DNA of 64,000 nucleotides from MED-G105 sp039814575 (GCA_039814575.1 JBCCAY010000001.1:248001-312000); one strand, 5' to 3'. Numbered from the stretch's first letter, positions 7,663 through 16,983 are shown. Notes: generated by a model from the letters alone, not told the origin. Numbers and translations are program-made.

Positions 7663-8480
7663 GATGCAGGGCTCGCTTTCTTTCTTTTGGTCGTGGTCTT
7701 TTTTGCCGCGGTGTGTTTCTTCGTTGCGGGCTTTTTGGCGGTGGTTTTCTTAGTCGTCTTTTGGGTCGCCTTCTTGGCTTTTTCTTTCTCAGCGGCCTTT
7801 AAGGCTTTCTCGGTGACGAACTTCCCGCCGGGGCCTTCCACTGTCTTTTCTTTGTAGAGACAAATGTTACGCACCTTGCAGCGTGGGCATTCCGGCGTGC
7901 GCGCTTTGCAGACATACCGCCCATGGAGAATAAGCCAATGGTGGGCGTGCTGAAGATAGGCTTCGGGCGTTGCGCGTTCTAGGCCAAGCTCGACCGCCAA
8001 GGGCGTTTTGCCGGGCGCAAGGCCGGTGCGGTTAGAAACGCGGAAGATGTGGGTGTCGACGGCGATGGTCGTTTGGCCGAAGGCGACATTACAAACGACG
8101 TTCGCGGTTTTGCGTCCGACGCCCGGCAGTTCTTCGAGGAGATCACGGTCTTCCGGCGGGACCCCGTCATATTTTTCGATCAGGATTTTTGACAAAGCGA
8201 TCACGTTCTTCGCCTTGTTGCGCCAGAGGCCGATCGTCTTGATGTAATCGCCGAGCGTCTTCTCGCCGAGGGCGACGATTTTCTCCGGCGTGTCGGCGAC
8301 CTTAAAGAGCGGCCCCGTGGCGCGGTTAACGCCGACATCCGTCGCTTGCGCCGACAGTGTGACGGCGACAAGGAGCGTGTAAGGGTCTTTATAGTTCAGC
8401 TCTGTTTCCGGCGCCGGCGCGCCCTCGGCGAGGGCGGCGTAGAGATCGGCGGCGGCTTGGCGCGTCAGTTTGCGGGGCAT
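7659..8480 (-). CDS. nth: Endonuclease III with a Lys/Ala-rich tail
   Basis: A base-excision repair glycosylase/AP lyase acting on oxidised pyrimidines. The helix-hairpin-helix LPGVGRKTA carries the catalytic lysine, VDTHIFRVSNR the catalytic aspartate, and the [4Fe-4S] cluster cysteines follow the C-x6-C-x2-C-x5-C spacing (CKARTPECPRCKVRNIC). I chose the ATG at 8480 (MPRKLTRQ); a GTG at 8531 would add 17 residues without family similarity. The last ~50 residues after the cluster are almost only Lys, Ala and Thr, like a histone H1 tail, and are absent from standard Nth (about 211 residues). The tail may add non-specific DNA binding. Overlaps pyrF by four bases. Confidence 0.93.
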   Translation of the reverse strand: MPRKLTRQAAADLYAALAEGAPAPETELNYKDPYTLLVAVTLSAQATDVGVNRATGPLFKVADTPEKIVALGEKTLGDYIKTIGLWRNKAKNVIALSKILIEKYDGVPPEDRDLLEELPGVGRKTANVVCNVAFGQTTIAVDTHIFRVSNRTGLAPGKTPLAVELGLERATPEAYLQHAHHWLILHGRYVCKARTPECPRCKVRNICLYKEKTVEGPGGKFVTEKALKAAEKEKAKKATQKTTKKTTAKKPATKKHTAAKKTTTKRKKASPAS

Positions 8481-8595
8481 ATGGTTTCGTTCAAGCGTCG
8501 GCGGATAGGAGTGGGCGCTGCAGGCTGTCACTGGCGGGCGCGCAAAGCGCTTTCGCCGCAGTCCGCGTGATCGCAGTAAGGCGTAGGGTGGGCGT

Positions 8596-9162
8596 ATGAC
8601 AAGCAGTTCTTCTTATCCTGCAGCGCGGCGTCGCAGCGTCGAGGACATGGCGGCGCATGCGGTGGGCCGCGTGACCTATGACCGACCGCCAGCGCCGGCG
8701 GCGAAGCGCGAGGACGTATTCGAAGCGCTTTTGTATCCGAACCGATCTTTGCCGCCGGCTGGTTTCGCCCTCGTTATGGGGGTTGTTATCGTCGTTAACG
8801 TCACGCTCGGCCTCTATTTCACGACCATTGGCGCCTGGCCGGTGCTTGGCTTTTGCGGTCTTGATATCTTCCTCGTCTGGCTGGCGTTTAAAGTGAGCTA
8901 CCGCCAAGGACGCCTGCATGAACGGGTGCGCCTAGAATACGGCGAACTAAATATTTCTCGCGTTCTGCCCTCTGGCCATGAGTCGCGCTGGCGATTGCCC
9001 GCTCTATGGACGCAGGTCCATGTGGATGCGCCTGAGGCCCATCACGCGACGGTCCGCCTTGTCCATAGGGGACGCACGCTCATTCTCGGCGCGTTTTTGG
9101 CGCCCAAAGAGCGCGCTGCGTTCGCAAATGCGCTCAAAACCGCTATGGAGAAGGCGCGCTAA
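8596..9162 (+). CDS. DUF2244 family integral membrane protein
   Basis: A 188-residue protein with two adjacent membrane segments (about residues 56-95) flanked by cytoplasmic parts. The YPNRSLPPAGF element before the first segment and RLEYGELNISRVLPSG after the second are typical of DUF2244. This family is commonly encoded beside nth in alphaproteobacteria, as here, where it is divergent from nth with a 115-base gap. The function is unknown. The following gene lies 50 bases downstream on the same strand. Confidence 0.8.
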   Translation: MTSSSSYPAARRRSVEDMAAHAVGRVTYDRPPAPAAKREDVFEALLYPNRSLPPAGFALVMGVVIVVNVTLGLYFTTIGAWPVLGFCGLDIFLVWLAFKVSYRQGRLHERVRLEYGELNISRVLPSGHESRWRLPALWTQVHVDAPEAHHATVRLVHRGRTLILGAFLAPKERAAFANALKTAMEKAR

Positions 9163-9212
9163 CCCCCGCGCCAGGCCTTAGCGCCAAAACCATAGCCGCC
9201 CGCCGGGTCTCC

Positions 9213-9767
9213 ATGCTGATATTTTTCGCTGTTCTTTTTGGGATTATCGCCGCCTTAGGGCTCGCCTATTGGCGGTGGTCGGCCGGCGTGAAGGCGGAAA
9301 TCGCGATCGGCGCGGAGACGGCCTGGGCCCGATTTCAGGAGACTGAACCGGCGTTTGTCGACCATTTGGATCAAGCGCGCTTCACCGTGCTTTACGCTCG
9401 CGCCCATTTCCCGCGATTCCCGAAATATGCGCTCGTCTGCATCGCCGGGTTCGCCGCCGCCCTTCCGGCGGTTTTTGCGCTATTGGGCGGTTTTCTTTGG
9501 CTGCTCGACGCAACAGGTATTACCGCTGAACCGGCCGAGTTGGCGAAATACATTCCCATTGGCGAAGCGCAAACGACCGTCGGACAAGAAGAGCGAGAAG
9601 AAGTCGCGCTTTACCTCGCCAAGGATTTCGCTGGGTTTTATTACTTCTTCGGCGTCATCGGCGCCTGGGTCGCCCTCGCGGCGGTCGCCATGCGGCTTTA
9701 CCATGGCCGCCGACCAGGGCCGTTGCGAGATGAGATTATCCGCGCTCGCGACGCGCACTCAGAATAA
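9213..9767 (+). CDS. Unknown membrane protein with three predicted segments
   Basis: A 184-residue protein with hydrophobic stretches near residues 1-20, 72-100 and 140-165, and a short basic tail. I do not recognise a family. It sits between the DUF2244 gene and the glyoxalase gene with gaps of 50 and 14 bases, so it is probably part of the same transcript. The conserved-looking middle part (RFTVLYARAHFPRFPKYALV) lies on the cytoplasmic side before the second segment. Confidence 0.6.
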   Translation: MLIFFAVLFGIIAALGLAYWRWSAGVKAEIAIGAETAWARFQETEPAFVDHLDQARFTVLYARAHFPRFPKYALVCIAGFAAALPAVFALLGGFLWLLDATGITAEPAELAKYIPIGEAQTTVGQEEREEVALYLAKDFAGFYYFFGVIGAWVALAAVAMRLYHGRRPGPLRDEIIRARDAHSE

Positions 9768-9781
9768 AAAGGCTGATAGGC

Positions 9782-10222
9782 ATGGAATACCTCCACACCA
9801 TGGTGCGGGTCAGCGATTTGGACGCCTCGCTCGACTTTTACTGCAATAAGCTCGGCCTCGTTGAAACGAGCCGCTCTGAAAGTAAGAAAGGCCGCTTCAC
9901 CCTGTTGTTTCTCGCCGCTCCGGGCGATGTTGAGGCGGCGCGCGCGAGCAAAGCCCCGCTCGTTGAGCTGACCTATAACTGGGACCCAGAGGCCTATGGC
10001 GGCGGTCGCAATTTCGGCCACCTCGCTTATCGCGTCGACGATATCTACGCCCTCTGCCAGCGGTTGATGGACGCCGGCGTCGTCATCAACCGACCGCCGC
10101 GCGATGGCTATATGGCGTTTATCCGTTCCCCTGACGGCATCTCTATTGAGCTCCTGCAGAAAGGCGAGGCCTTGCCGCCGGCCGCGCCTTGGGCGGATAT
10201 GCCGAACACCGGCGAATGGTGA
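9782..10222 (+). CDS. gloA: Lactoylglutathione lyase (glyoxalase I), VOC fold
   Basis: Converts the hemithioacetal of methylglyoxal and glutathione into S-lactoylglutathione. The 146-residue protein begins YLHTMVRVSDLDASLDFY, with the first metal histidine, and contains LVELTYNW with the first metal glutamate, NFGHLAYRVDDIY with the second histidine, and SPDGISIELLQ with the final glutamate. The arrangement is the standard two-motif VOC enzyme. It follows the unknown membrane protein by 14 bases. A GC-rich hairpin-like stretch (10262-10275) follows before the ABC transporter genes. Confidence 0.9.
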   Translation: MEYLHTMVRVSDLDASLDFYCNKLGLVETSRSESKKGRFTLLFLAAPGDVEAARASKAPLVELTYNWDPEAYGGGRNFGHLAYRVDDIYALCQRLMDAGVVINRPPRDGYMAFIRSPDGISIELLQKGEALPPAAPWADMPNTGEW

Positions 10223-10404
10223 GAGCGGCGCGCCGGCGGCGGCGACGATCACCGCCGTTTGTGGGGCCGGCGGCCCCTAATCCCGAGCGAACGGGATAAT
10301 GCTCCATTCGATTATTGCTTTATTAACGCCCCACCCCACATGAATCAGATTATCGGCGCGCCAGGTTCGCGTAGTTGGCCGTTCGGAATTCAGCGGGAGG
10401 GGAC

Positions 10405-11550
10405 ATGGCGCGCGATTCAGCGCTTCGAAAAGACGACAGTGAGCCGACCGCAAGCGATGCGGCGGACGGTGATGCGCCGCAGGCGCGCGCCCGCAACCCT
10501 TCCGACATCCCGCTTCGTCAGTCAGCGGATTTAAGCCAAGCGCCGGCCCTTAGCGAAACAGGCGCATCGGCCGATCTTAACGGCGAGGACGTTCTCCGGC
10601 TCGATAGTGTCTACAAAGAATTTGGCGGTTTTCCGGCTGTCAAAGGCCTTTCGTTCAATGTGCGTCAAGGCGAGATTTTTGGGTTTCTCGGCCCTAACGG
10701 CGCCGGTAAGACGACGACGCTCAGAATGATCCTGGAGATCATCCCCGCGAGCCGTGGGACCATCACCGTTCTGGGGTCGACCTCCGCCATCGCGGTGCGT
10801 CGCCGCATTGGTTATCTGCCGGAGGAGCGCGGGCTCTATCGTAAAATGCGCGCCGCGGATTCCATCGCCTATTTCGCGCAATTAAGGGGTGTGCCCCGTA
10901 AAAAAGCCGAAGCGCGCGCCCACGATTTGTTAGAGCAATTTGGGCTCGGTGAGTTCGCGCGCTCTAAGAATGAAGCCCTATCGAAAGGCATGGCCCAGAA
11001 GGTCCAGCTCTTGGCGACGATCGCCCATGATCCAGAGCTTCTCATTCTTGATGAGCCGTTCTCCGGCCTTGACCCGATTAATCAGAAGACGCTTGAAAAC
11101 CTCATTTCCGACATGCGGGCGGCAGGAAAGACCATTATCTTCTCTACCCATGTCATGGAGCATGCGGAGCGGTTATGCGACCGGTTCTTGATCTTGGCGA
11201 AGGGCGAAAAGCGCTTTGAAGGCGACCTCGCCGCCGCGCGGGCGCTTATGCCCTCGCAGCTTACAATTGCCAGCCCGGTTGATGAAGGCGCATTGCGGCG
11301 TTTGCCGGGCGTCGCCGATGTTCAAGCCTTGAGCGGCGACGCCGGCGCCGGACCGGATAAGCAAGACACGGACTATCGCATTGAACTTGCCGGCGACGCT
11401 GATGCGCACGGATTTCTAAAGGCTGCATTTGCGGCGGACATTCCCATCAATCGCTTTGACGCGGCCAATGCCTCGCTCCATGACATCTTTGTTTCCCTCG
11501 CTGGCGAAGACCCGGAAGCGGCGCCCGAGACGGAAGGAGGGGCGCAATGA
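10405..11550 (+). CDS. ABC exporter ATP-binding protein, NatA type
   Basis: ATPase subunit of an ABC-2 type exporter, 381 residues. Walker A GPNGAGKTTT, signature-like LSKGMAQKVQ, Walker B LLILDEPFSGLD and the switch histidine in IFSTHVMEHAE are clear. The signature reads LSKGM rather than LSGGQ, as in NatA and related proteins. I chose ATG 10405 because GGGAGGGG lies just upstream. The first ~65 residues are a polar extension without family similarity, and the C-terminal ~90 residues (after residue 290) form the domain found in NatA/DrrA-type exporters. Its stop overlaps the permease start (ATGA), so both make one transporter, perhaps for sodium or a lipophilic compound. Confidence 0.85.
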   Translation: MARDSALRKDDSEPTASDAADGDAPQARARNPSDIPLRQSADLSQAPALSETGASADLNGEDVLRLDSVYKEFGGFPAVKGLSFNVRQGEIFGFLGPNGAGKTTTLRMILEIIPASRGTITVLGSTSAIAVRRRIGYLPEERGLYRKMRAADSIAYFAQLRGVPRKKAEARAHDLLEQFGLGEFARSKNEALSKGMAQKVQLLATIAHDPELLILDEPFSGLDPINQKTLENLISDMRAAGKTIIFSTHVMEHAERLCDRFLILAKGEKRFEGDLAAARALMPSQLTIASPVDEGALRRLPGVADVQALSGDAGAGPDKQDTDYRIELAGDADAHGFLKAAFAADIPINRFDAANASLHDIFVSLAGEDPEAAPETEGGAQ

Positions 11551-13118
11551 ACCCGATCCTTCTGGTCGCTTGGCGCGAATACAAGCAATATGTTTTCTCC
11601 CGCGGGTTCCTTTTGTTCCTGATCATGCTGCCGCTGATCATGGTCGCTGGCGCATTTGTATTATCCGTCGTTGAAAATGTCCGTCCCCAGAGGGCCTTCG
11701 TCGTTTATGACGCTTCGGGCGGGGAATACGCAACGCTTATCGAAGATGAACTTTCGAAACAGCATTTGCGCGAAGCCGTCGCCGCCTGGGACGGGTATCT
11801 CGCGGTTTCGATCGATCGCGAGAAGATCGCGCCCAAAGACATTGCGTTTCCTTTTGGGGCCGGCGAGATCACCCATGCCCGGCTCGATGCGTTTGAAACC
11901 GCTGGCGGTTTTGACGCCGCGCTCGGCGTCATCTCTGACGTTTTGCGACCCGGCGCGCCGGCTTTCGCTGTTCCGCGCCCTCGGTTCTTGCGGTTGCCTG
12001 CGCCGATCGACGTCGCCGCCGCGGGGTCGACTGCTGACGCGGCGGCGCTCTTGCGCCCCTATCTCTTGCGCGAACGCGCCTTGCCGGGTGCGCCCAAAGG
12101 CGAATTGTTCGCCGCGGTGTTGATCCCCGAAGGTTTCGCCGCGCCCCGCGCCAATGAAGCGACGGATGCAGGCCAAGACGCAGAAGAAAACGAACCGCAA
12201 GCGGAGTTTTGGAGTGAAAACGTCACTGACCCAACGTTAGAGATGGCGGTGGCGCGCGCCTTGCGCTCGGTCTTGCGCAAGCGTGAGGCGGCGAGCCTTG
12301 GTCTTTCTGACGCTGATCTTGAGAGGATTTCCGATATTGACGCGCCGATGGCGGTGTTCACGCCGGGCGACGACCTTGCCGACGCGGAGCTGGACAATGC
12401 CGAACGGTTGGAGCGCATCGTGCTGCCGGGCGTCATGACCTATGTGTTGCTTGTCGTCGTGTTCGCCGTTGGCAATCCTTTACTGACCAACACGATTGAA
12501 GAGCGTTCCAATAAGATCGTCGAGGTCTTGTTGTCGTCGGTGACGGCGAACCAATTGATGATTGGCAAACTCGTCGGCATCGCGGCCGTGGGCCTCACTA
12601 TGCCGGCGATCGTCCTTGTGGGAACGGGCCTTGCGGCTCTCGCCGGCTTTGCCGGCGGAACGGGCGGTGACGCGGCGGCCGAGGCGTTGGCGGCGCTCTT
12701 CCGCTCTAACCTCTTGCCGATCTTTGTTTTCTATTTCTTGGCCGCGTACCTCATCTTCGCCATGATGTTTCTGGCCATCGGCGCGTTGTCGAACTCCATC
12801 CAAGACGCCCAGACATTTATGGGGCCCTTAATGTTGGTCGTGTTTGCGCCCATGCCCTTCATCGTCATGGTGTTTCAAAACCCGAACGGGTTGATCGCCT
12901 CCATCCTAACGTGGATACCGATCTATACGCCCTATGCGGTGATGCTGCGCGCAGCGTCCGATCCGCCGCTTGGCGAAATCATCGGCGCCACGTGCCTGAT
13001 GCTAGCGTTCGCGGCGGTCCTCGCTCGGGTGATGGGCCGTATCTTTAAGAACGCGATTTTGAACGCCTCGCCACCGAAAGCGCGAGAGATCTGGCGCCTG
13101 GCGCGGGCGGACGCATAA
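11547..13118 (+). CDS. ABC-2 type permease, NatB-like
   Basis: Membrane subunit of the exporter encoded with the preceding ATPase, 523 residues. One membrane segment near residues 20-45 is followed by a ~240-residue periplasmic domain, then five hydrophobic segments from residue 292 to the end, the normal layout of NatB/YhaP-type permeases. The segment NTIEERSNKIVEVLLSSV is characteristic of the family. The start overlaps the ATPase stop by four bases. A strong terminator follows at 13150. The substrate is unknown; NatAB exports sodium, but related pairs export drugs. Confidence 0.85.
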   Translation: MNPILLVAWREYKQYVFSRGFLLFLIMLPLIMVAGAFVLSVVENVRPQRAFVVYDASGGEYATLIEDELSKQHLREAVAAWDGYLAVSIDREKIAPKDIAFPFGAGEITHARLDAFETAGGFDAALGVISDVLRPGAPAFAVPRPRFLRLPAPIDVAAAGSTADAAALLRPYLLRERALPGAPKGELFAAVLIPEGFAAPRANEATDAGQDAEENEPQAEFWSENVTDPTLEMAVARALRSVLRKREAASLGLSDADLERISDIDAPMAVFTPGDDLADAELDNAERLERIVLPGVMTYVLLVVVFAVGNPLLTNTIEERSNKIVEVLLSSVTANQLMIGKLVGIAAVGLTMPAIVLVGTGLAALAGFAGGTGGDAAAEALAALFRSNLLPIFVFYFLAAYLIFAMMFLAIGALSNSIQDAQTFMGPLMLVVFAPMPFIVMVFQNPNGLIASILTWIPIYTPYAVMLRAASDPPLGEIIGATCLMLAFAAVLARVMGRIFKNAILNASPPKAREIWRLARADA

Positions 13119-13149
13119 TATTTTCGTTTGTGCTCTGATAAGTGTGAGA

Positions 13150-13184
13150 CCCAGCCTTCGCTTTTCCGCGAAGGCCGGGCTTTT
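13150..13184 (+). terminator. Rho-independent terminator after the ABC exporter genes
   Basis: CCC-A-GCCTTCGC at 13150-13161 pairs with GCGAAGGC-C-GGG at 13168-13179 around a short loop, followed by CTTTT. It lies between the convergent permease gene and the TonB-dependent receptor gene and may stop transcription from the exporter side. Confidence 0.7.
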
Positions 13185-13196
13185 CGCCTAACGCCG

Positions 13197-15338
13197 TTAG
13201 AATTCAGCCGTCCACCGCACCGTCAATACGCGCCCACGCCCGGCGAAGAAGCGATTGTCGCGTGTGGCGGCGTTTGGCGAGGATTGGCTGTAATACGTGA
13301 TGTAATCCGTATTAAAGAGATTCTGAGCGGCGAGTTCTAAGTGACCCGCCGCATCAAGATCATATCCGATATTGAGATCCACAAGGGTGTAGCCGTCAAA
13401 ATCGGTCGTGTCGCCGTCGTCATTGAAGCTGCGGTCGAAGAAATGGTTGAGCTGCGCCAACACCGACCAGCGATCGAGAAAACGCGCTTCGCCGAAAATG
13501 TTTAGCCGGTCCGGGCTGATGTTCTCCGCATTCAAGTCTTCATCGACGGCGCCGTCATCGTCTTGGTCAGACCTGCCTTCAAGCGCCGCGTAGTTGGCGC
13601 CGAACCGGTATTGCCCGTCGAAATTATATTCAGCGGAAAGCTCTATCCCTTCGATTTCGGTCGGCTCCCGAAGCACTTCGAAAATGCCTTGGTCGTTTGC
13701 AAACAGCCGCTGGCCGAAGTCCGATTCTGACCAGAAATATGCAACGTTAGCGGAGAAACCGCCTTGTTCGAACGAGGCGCCGATTTCCGTGTTGTCGGCG
13801 ATAATCGGCTGGATGTCCAAAAGCGTATCGACGTCTTGGCCCGGCGTCGAGACAGCGCGCAAGACGCGGCCGACATCGGGCATCGTAAAGCCCTCTGCAT
13901 AGGATGCATAAAGCGTCACGCCGTCAATCGCCTCAAAGCTGCCGCCGACATTAAAGAGGGTTTCGCTGAAATCTGGCTCGCCGCCGCCGACCGGCGTCGA
14001 CCCGGATGAGAAGATCGTGACGAAGTCGTCGACCTTCAATTTCGCCGCTTCATGGCGCACGCCCGCGGAAATCAACAAGCGGTCGTTGAACAATTGCTGG
14101 TCGAGCTGCACGAAAGGCGCGATCGATGAGAAGACGACTTCCGGTACCCAGAGACGGCCTGTTTGCACAAGCTCTTGGAAGGTTTCGTCGCGCAGCCAGT
14201 CGAGGCCGCCCGTGACCGTTAGGCCGTCAATCGGTAGATCGCTATGGGTGTAGGTCGCTTTGAAACCGGTCTTGTTGGAATTATTGGCGGACTGATCAAA
14301 GGTTTCTTCGCCCAACGCTTCTTCGCCGGTGTTAAAAAAGCCGCCAAAGGTGCCGCCGCCGAAAACGGATTCGAACTCCCGGTAGAAGCCTTGCAGCGCT
14401 AAACCGCCACCGAAGAGATTGTCGCGGGTGAAATCCAAGGTGAAGGTGTTGACGGTGTTCGTCGGCGCCTGGCCTTCTTGCTCACCGCGCTCCGATGTGG
14501 CGGGGATGCCGTTTGCGCGGTCGCCGAGAATTTGGATGTAGTCGCCGTCGCCTTCCAGTTCGAACAAGTTCGCCATGAACTGCAATCGCGTGTCGGCGTC
14601 GATGTCCCACCCTGTCTTGACGAAAATGTTCGTCGTCAGACTGTCTTGGATGTCGCCTTGGGTGCCGTCAACGGAGATCCGCCGTCCGTCGGCGTCGTAA
14701 AATGCGCCGCGGCTTTCAACGGCGATGCTCGCCACAAGGTCAATCTCGCCGAAATCATTGAGAACCGTCGCCGACCCGCGAAAGCCCTTGCCGTCATTGT
14801 TAAAGTCATTGCTCGTCGTCGCGGCGGCTTCGACGCGCAAGGCCCAGTCGTTTTCTTCCGTTGGGCTCAAGGTCACGAAATTGACGACGCCGCCCGTCGC
14901 GCCGACGCCTTGAATGGCGTTCGCGCCGAACAACACCTCGACGCGGTCAATGACCGCGGGGTCGATGGTGAAGCCGTCGCGCGAGCCATTGCGCAAGGGG
15001 TTCGACTGCGGCACGCCGTCGATCAGATAGAGCGGTTCGCGGCCACGGAAGCTCTCGCCGACGCCGGAGAGTTTTTGGCGGCTCGGCGAGAAGCTCGGCG
15101 CTTTCTGGCCGATAATGTCTAAGAGATTGGTGGAGAAGGCGATTTGGCCGTCGATCGTGTCGCGATCAATGAGTTTCACTTTGACCGGTAAATCTTCTGC
15201 CGGCAGCGCCCGACGGGTCGCTTGAACGATAATCTCATCGTCGTCCTTCGACCCGTCTTGCGCCCCATCTTGTGCAAAGCCGGCCGTTGTTGTGGCGAGC
15301 GTCGCCGCGCCCATCAGAAAAATACTGCGATATGTCAT
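13197..15338 (-). CDS. TonB-dependent outer membrane receptor
   Basis: A 713-residue outer-membrane transporter, probably for a siderophore or other iron complex. A signal peptide ending near AGFAQ is followed by a TonB-box-like DDEIIVQATRR, a plug domain (DRDTIDGQ, PLYLIDGVPQ, DRVEVLFGANA, GATGGVVNFVT) and a barrel ending in Phe (VRWTAEF). I chose the ATG at 15338, eight bases after GAGGGG; a GTG at 15344 is also possible. A perfect 15-base palindrome like a Fur site lies 13 bases upstream of the start, so iron repression is likely. No siderophore genes adjoin. It resembles ferric-siderophore receptors such as PfeA/FecA more than vitamin B12 or sugar receptors, but the ligand is not readable. 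Confidence 0.9.
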   Translation of the reverse strand: MTYRSIFLMGAATLATTTAGFAQDGAQDGSKDDDEIIVQATRRALPAEDLPVKVKLIDRDTIDGQIAFSTNLLDIIGQKAPSFSPSRQKLSGVGESFRGREPLYLIDGVPQSNPLRNGSRDGFTIDPAVIDRVEVLFGANAIQGVGATGGVVNFVTLSPTEENDWALRVEAAATTSNDFNNDGKGFRGSATVLNDFGEIDLVASIAVESRGAFYDADGRRISVDGTQGDIQDSLTTNIFVKTGWDIDADTRLQFMANLFELEGDGDYIQILGDRANGIPATSERGEQEGQAPTNTVNTFTLDFTRDNLFGGGLALQGFYREFESVFGGGTFGGFFNTGEEALGEETFDQSANNSNKTGFKATYTHSDLPIDGLTVTGGLDWLRDETFQELVQTGRLWVPEVVFSSIAPFVQLDQQLFNDRLLISAGVRHEAAKLKVDDFVTIFSSGSTPVGGGEPDFSETLFNVGGSFEAIDGVTLYASYAEGFTMPDVGRVLRAVSTPGQDVDTLLDIQPIIADNTEIGASFEQGGFSANVAYFWSESDFGQRLFANDQGIFEVLREPTEIEGIELSAEYNFDGQYRFGANYAALEGRSDQDDDGAVDEDLNAENISPDRLNIFGEARFLDRWSVLAQLNHFFDRSFNDDGDTTDFDGYTLVDLNIGYDLDAAGHLELAAQNLFNTDYITYYSQSSPNAATRDNRFFAGRGRVLTVRWTAEF

Positions 15339-15350
15339 GTGCACCCCTCT

Positions 15351-15365
15351 TGCGAATAATTCGCA
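15351..15365 (-). promoter_or_regulatory. Fur-like operator upstream of the TonB-dependent receptor
   Basis: TGCGAATAATTCGCA is a perfect palindrome 13 bases upstream of the receptor start. It resembles the alphaproteobacterial Fur consensus (TGCAAAT-N-ATTTGCA type). A second half-site-like AATAATGCGA follows at about 15381. The position would let a bound repressor block transcription or initiation. Confidence 0.55.
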
Positions 15366-15629
15366 TGGGACGTGACATTAATAATAATGCGAGTCAATAG
15401 CAGACGGGTTTTTGATGGACTGGTCTATCACCGACGACGTTCGGCCGATGGCATTACTGCAAGAAATAAGTCGCAAGAGACGAGGGATAAGAGCTGCGCC
15501 CTAAGACAGGCAAATCGCGCGCGCGAAAATTAGTCGGGCGGCGTCAGCGATGACAGGGCGTCATTAACGCGCTGATAAGCGGTGTCGCGGGTAGAACTGA
15601 TCGGCGACGGCCAAACGGAGAGCTTGAGA

Positions 15630-15836
15630 TCAGCCCGCCTTTTCCGGCGCAAAGATGAAGTGGCGCCCGCAATACCCGCACACGGCTTCGCCGTCGATGA
15701 GCGAATACCAGACTTTCGGATGCCCAAGCGCGCCGCCGCCGCCGTCGCAGGAAATGCGTTGGCTTTTCACATAAATCGTTTCCGGCGGCGTGGTGGCGTG
15801 TGCGGCGTTGTCAGATTTCTTTTCAGCGTCGATCAT
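15630..15836 (-). CDS. Zinc-finger protein of the NDUFS6/CHCC type
   Basis: A 68-residue protein. The C-terminal half holds the CHCC zinc-binding pattern: ISCDGGGGALGHPKVWY supplies Cys and His, and VCGYCGRHF supplies the two further Cys. This is the bacterial relative of mitochondrial complex I subunit NDUFS6, widespread in alphaproteobacteria as a small separate gene. It may be needed for complex I assembly, by analogy only. The N-terminal 25 residues are polar and variable. It is divergent from the ABC ATPase gene that follows. No other complex I genes are in the window. Confidence 0.8.
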   Translation of the reverse strand: MIDAEKKSDNAAHATTPPETIYVKSQRISCDGGGGALGHPKVWYSLIDGEAVCGYCGRHFIFAPEKAG

Positions 15837-15978
15837 GGCGGTCTTCTTTGTTCCCCGTCGGGGATGGTTGCTGATACGGTTTTGCGCCCGGCCCTTTCAC
15901 ATCGTCAAGGGTTGTCGGCCTTGAACTCGTCTCCTCGAAGAGTGATATCCCCCAGCAGTGGAATTAAGGATGCGTTTC

Positions 15979-16983
15979 ATGAAAGACCACGCGCCGACGC
16001 CCCAAGACGGTGCTCCTCATCCTCGGCAGGAATCTGGCGCTGTCGCCGGCAAAACGGTCGCTATCGCGGCGCGGGGCCTTGCGAAGACCTACGCCGCGAC
16101 AAAGAAAGCGCCGGCGAAAGAGGCGCTGAAGGGCGTCGATCTCACCATCAAGGCGGGATCGATTTTCGGCCTTCTGGGGCCGAACGGGGCCGGCAAATCT
16201 ACCTTCATCAATATTCTTGCAGGGCTCGTGAACAAGTCCGGCGGAGCCGCCGAAGTCTGGGGCTTTGATATCGACAAAAACCCGCGCCAGGCGCGCGCGG
16301 CGATGGGCGTTGTGCCGCAGGAGATAACGGTCGACGTCTTTTTCACGCCGCAGGAATATTTGGAAATCACTGCCGGGCTTTACGGCGTGCCGCCGGCGGA
16401 GCGGCGCACCATGGAAATTCTGGATGCGCTGGGCCTTGCAGACAAGGCTGACGCCTATGTGCGGCAATTGTCCGGCGGCATGAAGCGGCGGCTTCTCGTC
16501 GCCAAAGCCATGGTGCACGCGCCGCCGATCCTCATTCTCGATGAACCGACGGCGGGCGTCGATATAGAGTTGCGCAAGCAGCTCTGGGAGCATGTGATGG
16601 AGCTGCATAAACGCGGCGTCACGATTGTTCTGACGACGCACTATTTGGAAGAAGCCCAAGAACTCTGCGATGAAATCGCCATTATCAATCATGGCGAAGT
16701 CGTTGCGTGCGAGCCCACGGAGACACTGATCGCCTCGCTTGACCGTAAAACACTGAAAGTGACGCCTGCGACGGAACTCGCCGCCGCGCCGGATTTATCG
16801 CCCTTCAGCGCGGAATTGTGCGAAGATGGGCGTATCGCCATCGCCTATCGGCCAAGCCAAGATAATGTCGCGGCCATTCTTGAGAAGCTCGCCGCCGCCG
16901 GCGTTGAAGTGCGTGATTTGTCCACGGATGAAGCCGACTTAGAAGACGTGTTTTTGGACCTGACCTATCGCGCCTCAGCCTAA
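15979..16983 (+). CDS. ABC transporter ATP-binding protein without an adjacent permease
   Basis: A 334-residue ATPase of the ABC-2 exporter class (NodI/DrrA/CcmA-like). Walker A GPNGAGKSTF, signature LSGGMKRRLL, Walker B ILILDEPTAGVD and the switch histidine in VLTTHYLEEA are intact, and the C-terminal part includes DLEDVFLDLT, as in daunorubicin-type exporters. I chose the ATG at 15979, eight bases after AAGGA; ATG 15970 and GTG 15958 are in frame upstream. The first ~35 residues are polar. The expected permease gene does not follow; the next gene encodes a small lipoprotein. Its partner is presumably elsewhere in the genome. Confidence 0.85.
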   Translation: MKDHAPTPQDGAPHPRQESGAVAGKTVAIAARGLAKTYAATKKAPAKEALKGVDLTIKAGSIFGLLGPNGAGKSTFINILAGLVNKSGGAAEVWGFDIDKNPRQARAAMGVVPQEITVDVFFTPQEYLEITAGLYGVPPAERRTMEILDALGLADKADAYVRQLSGGMKRRLLVAKAMVHAPPILILDEPTAGVDIELRKQLWEHVMELHKRGVTIVLTTHYLEEAQELCDEIAIINHGEVVACEPTETLIASLDRKTLKVTPATELAAAPDLSPFSAELCEDGRIAIAYRPSQDNVAAILEKLAAAGVEVRDLSTDEADLEDVFLDLTYRASA

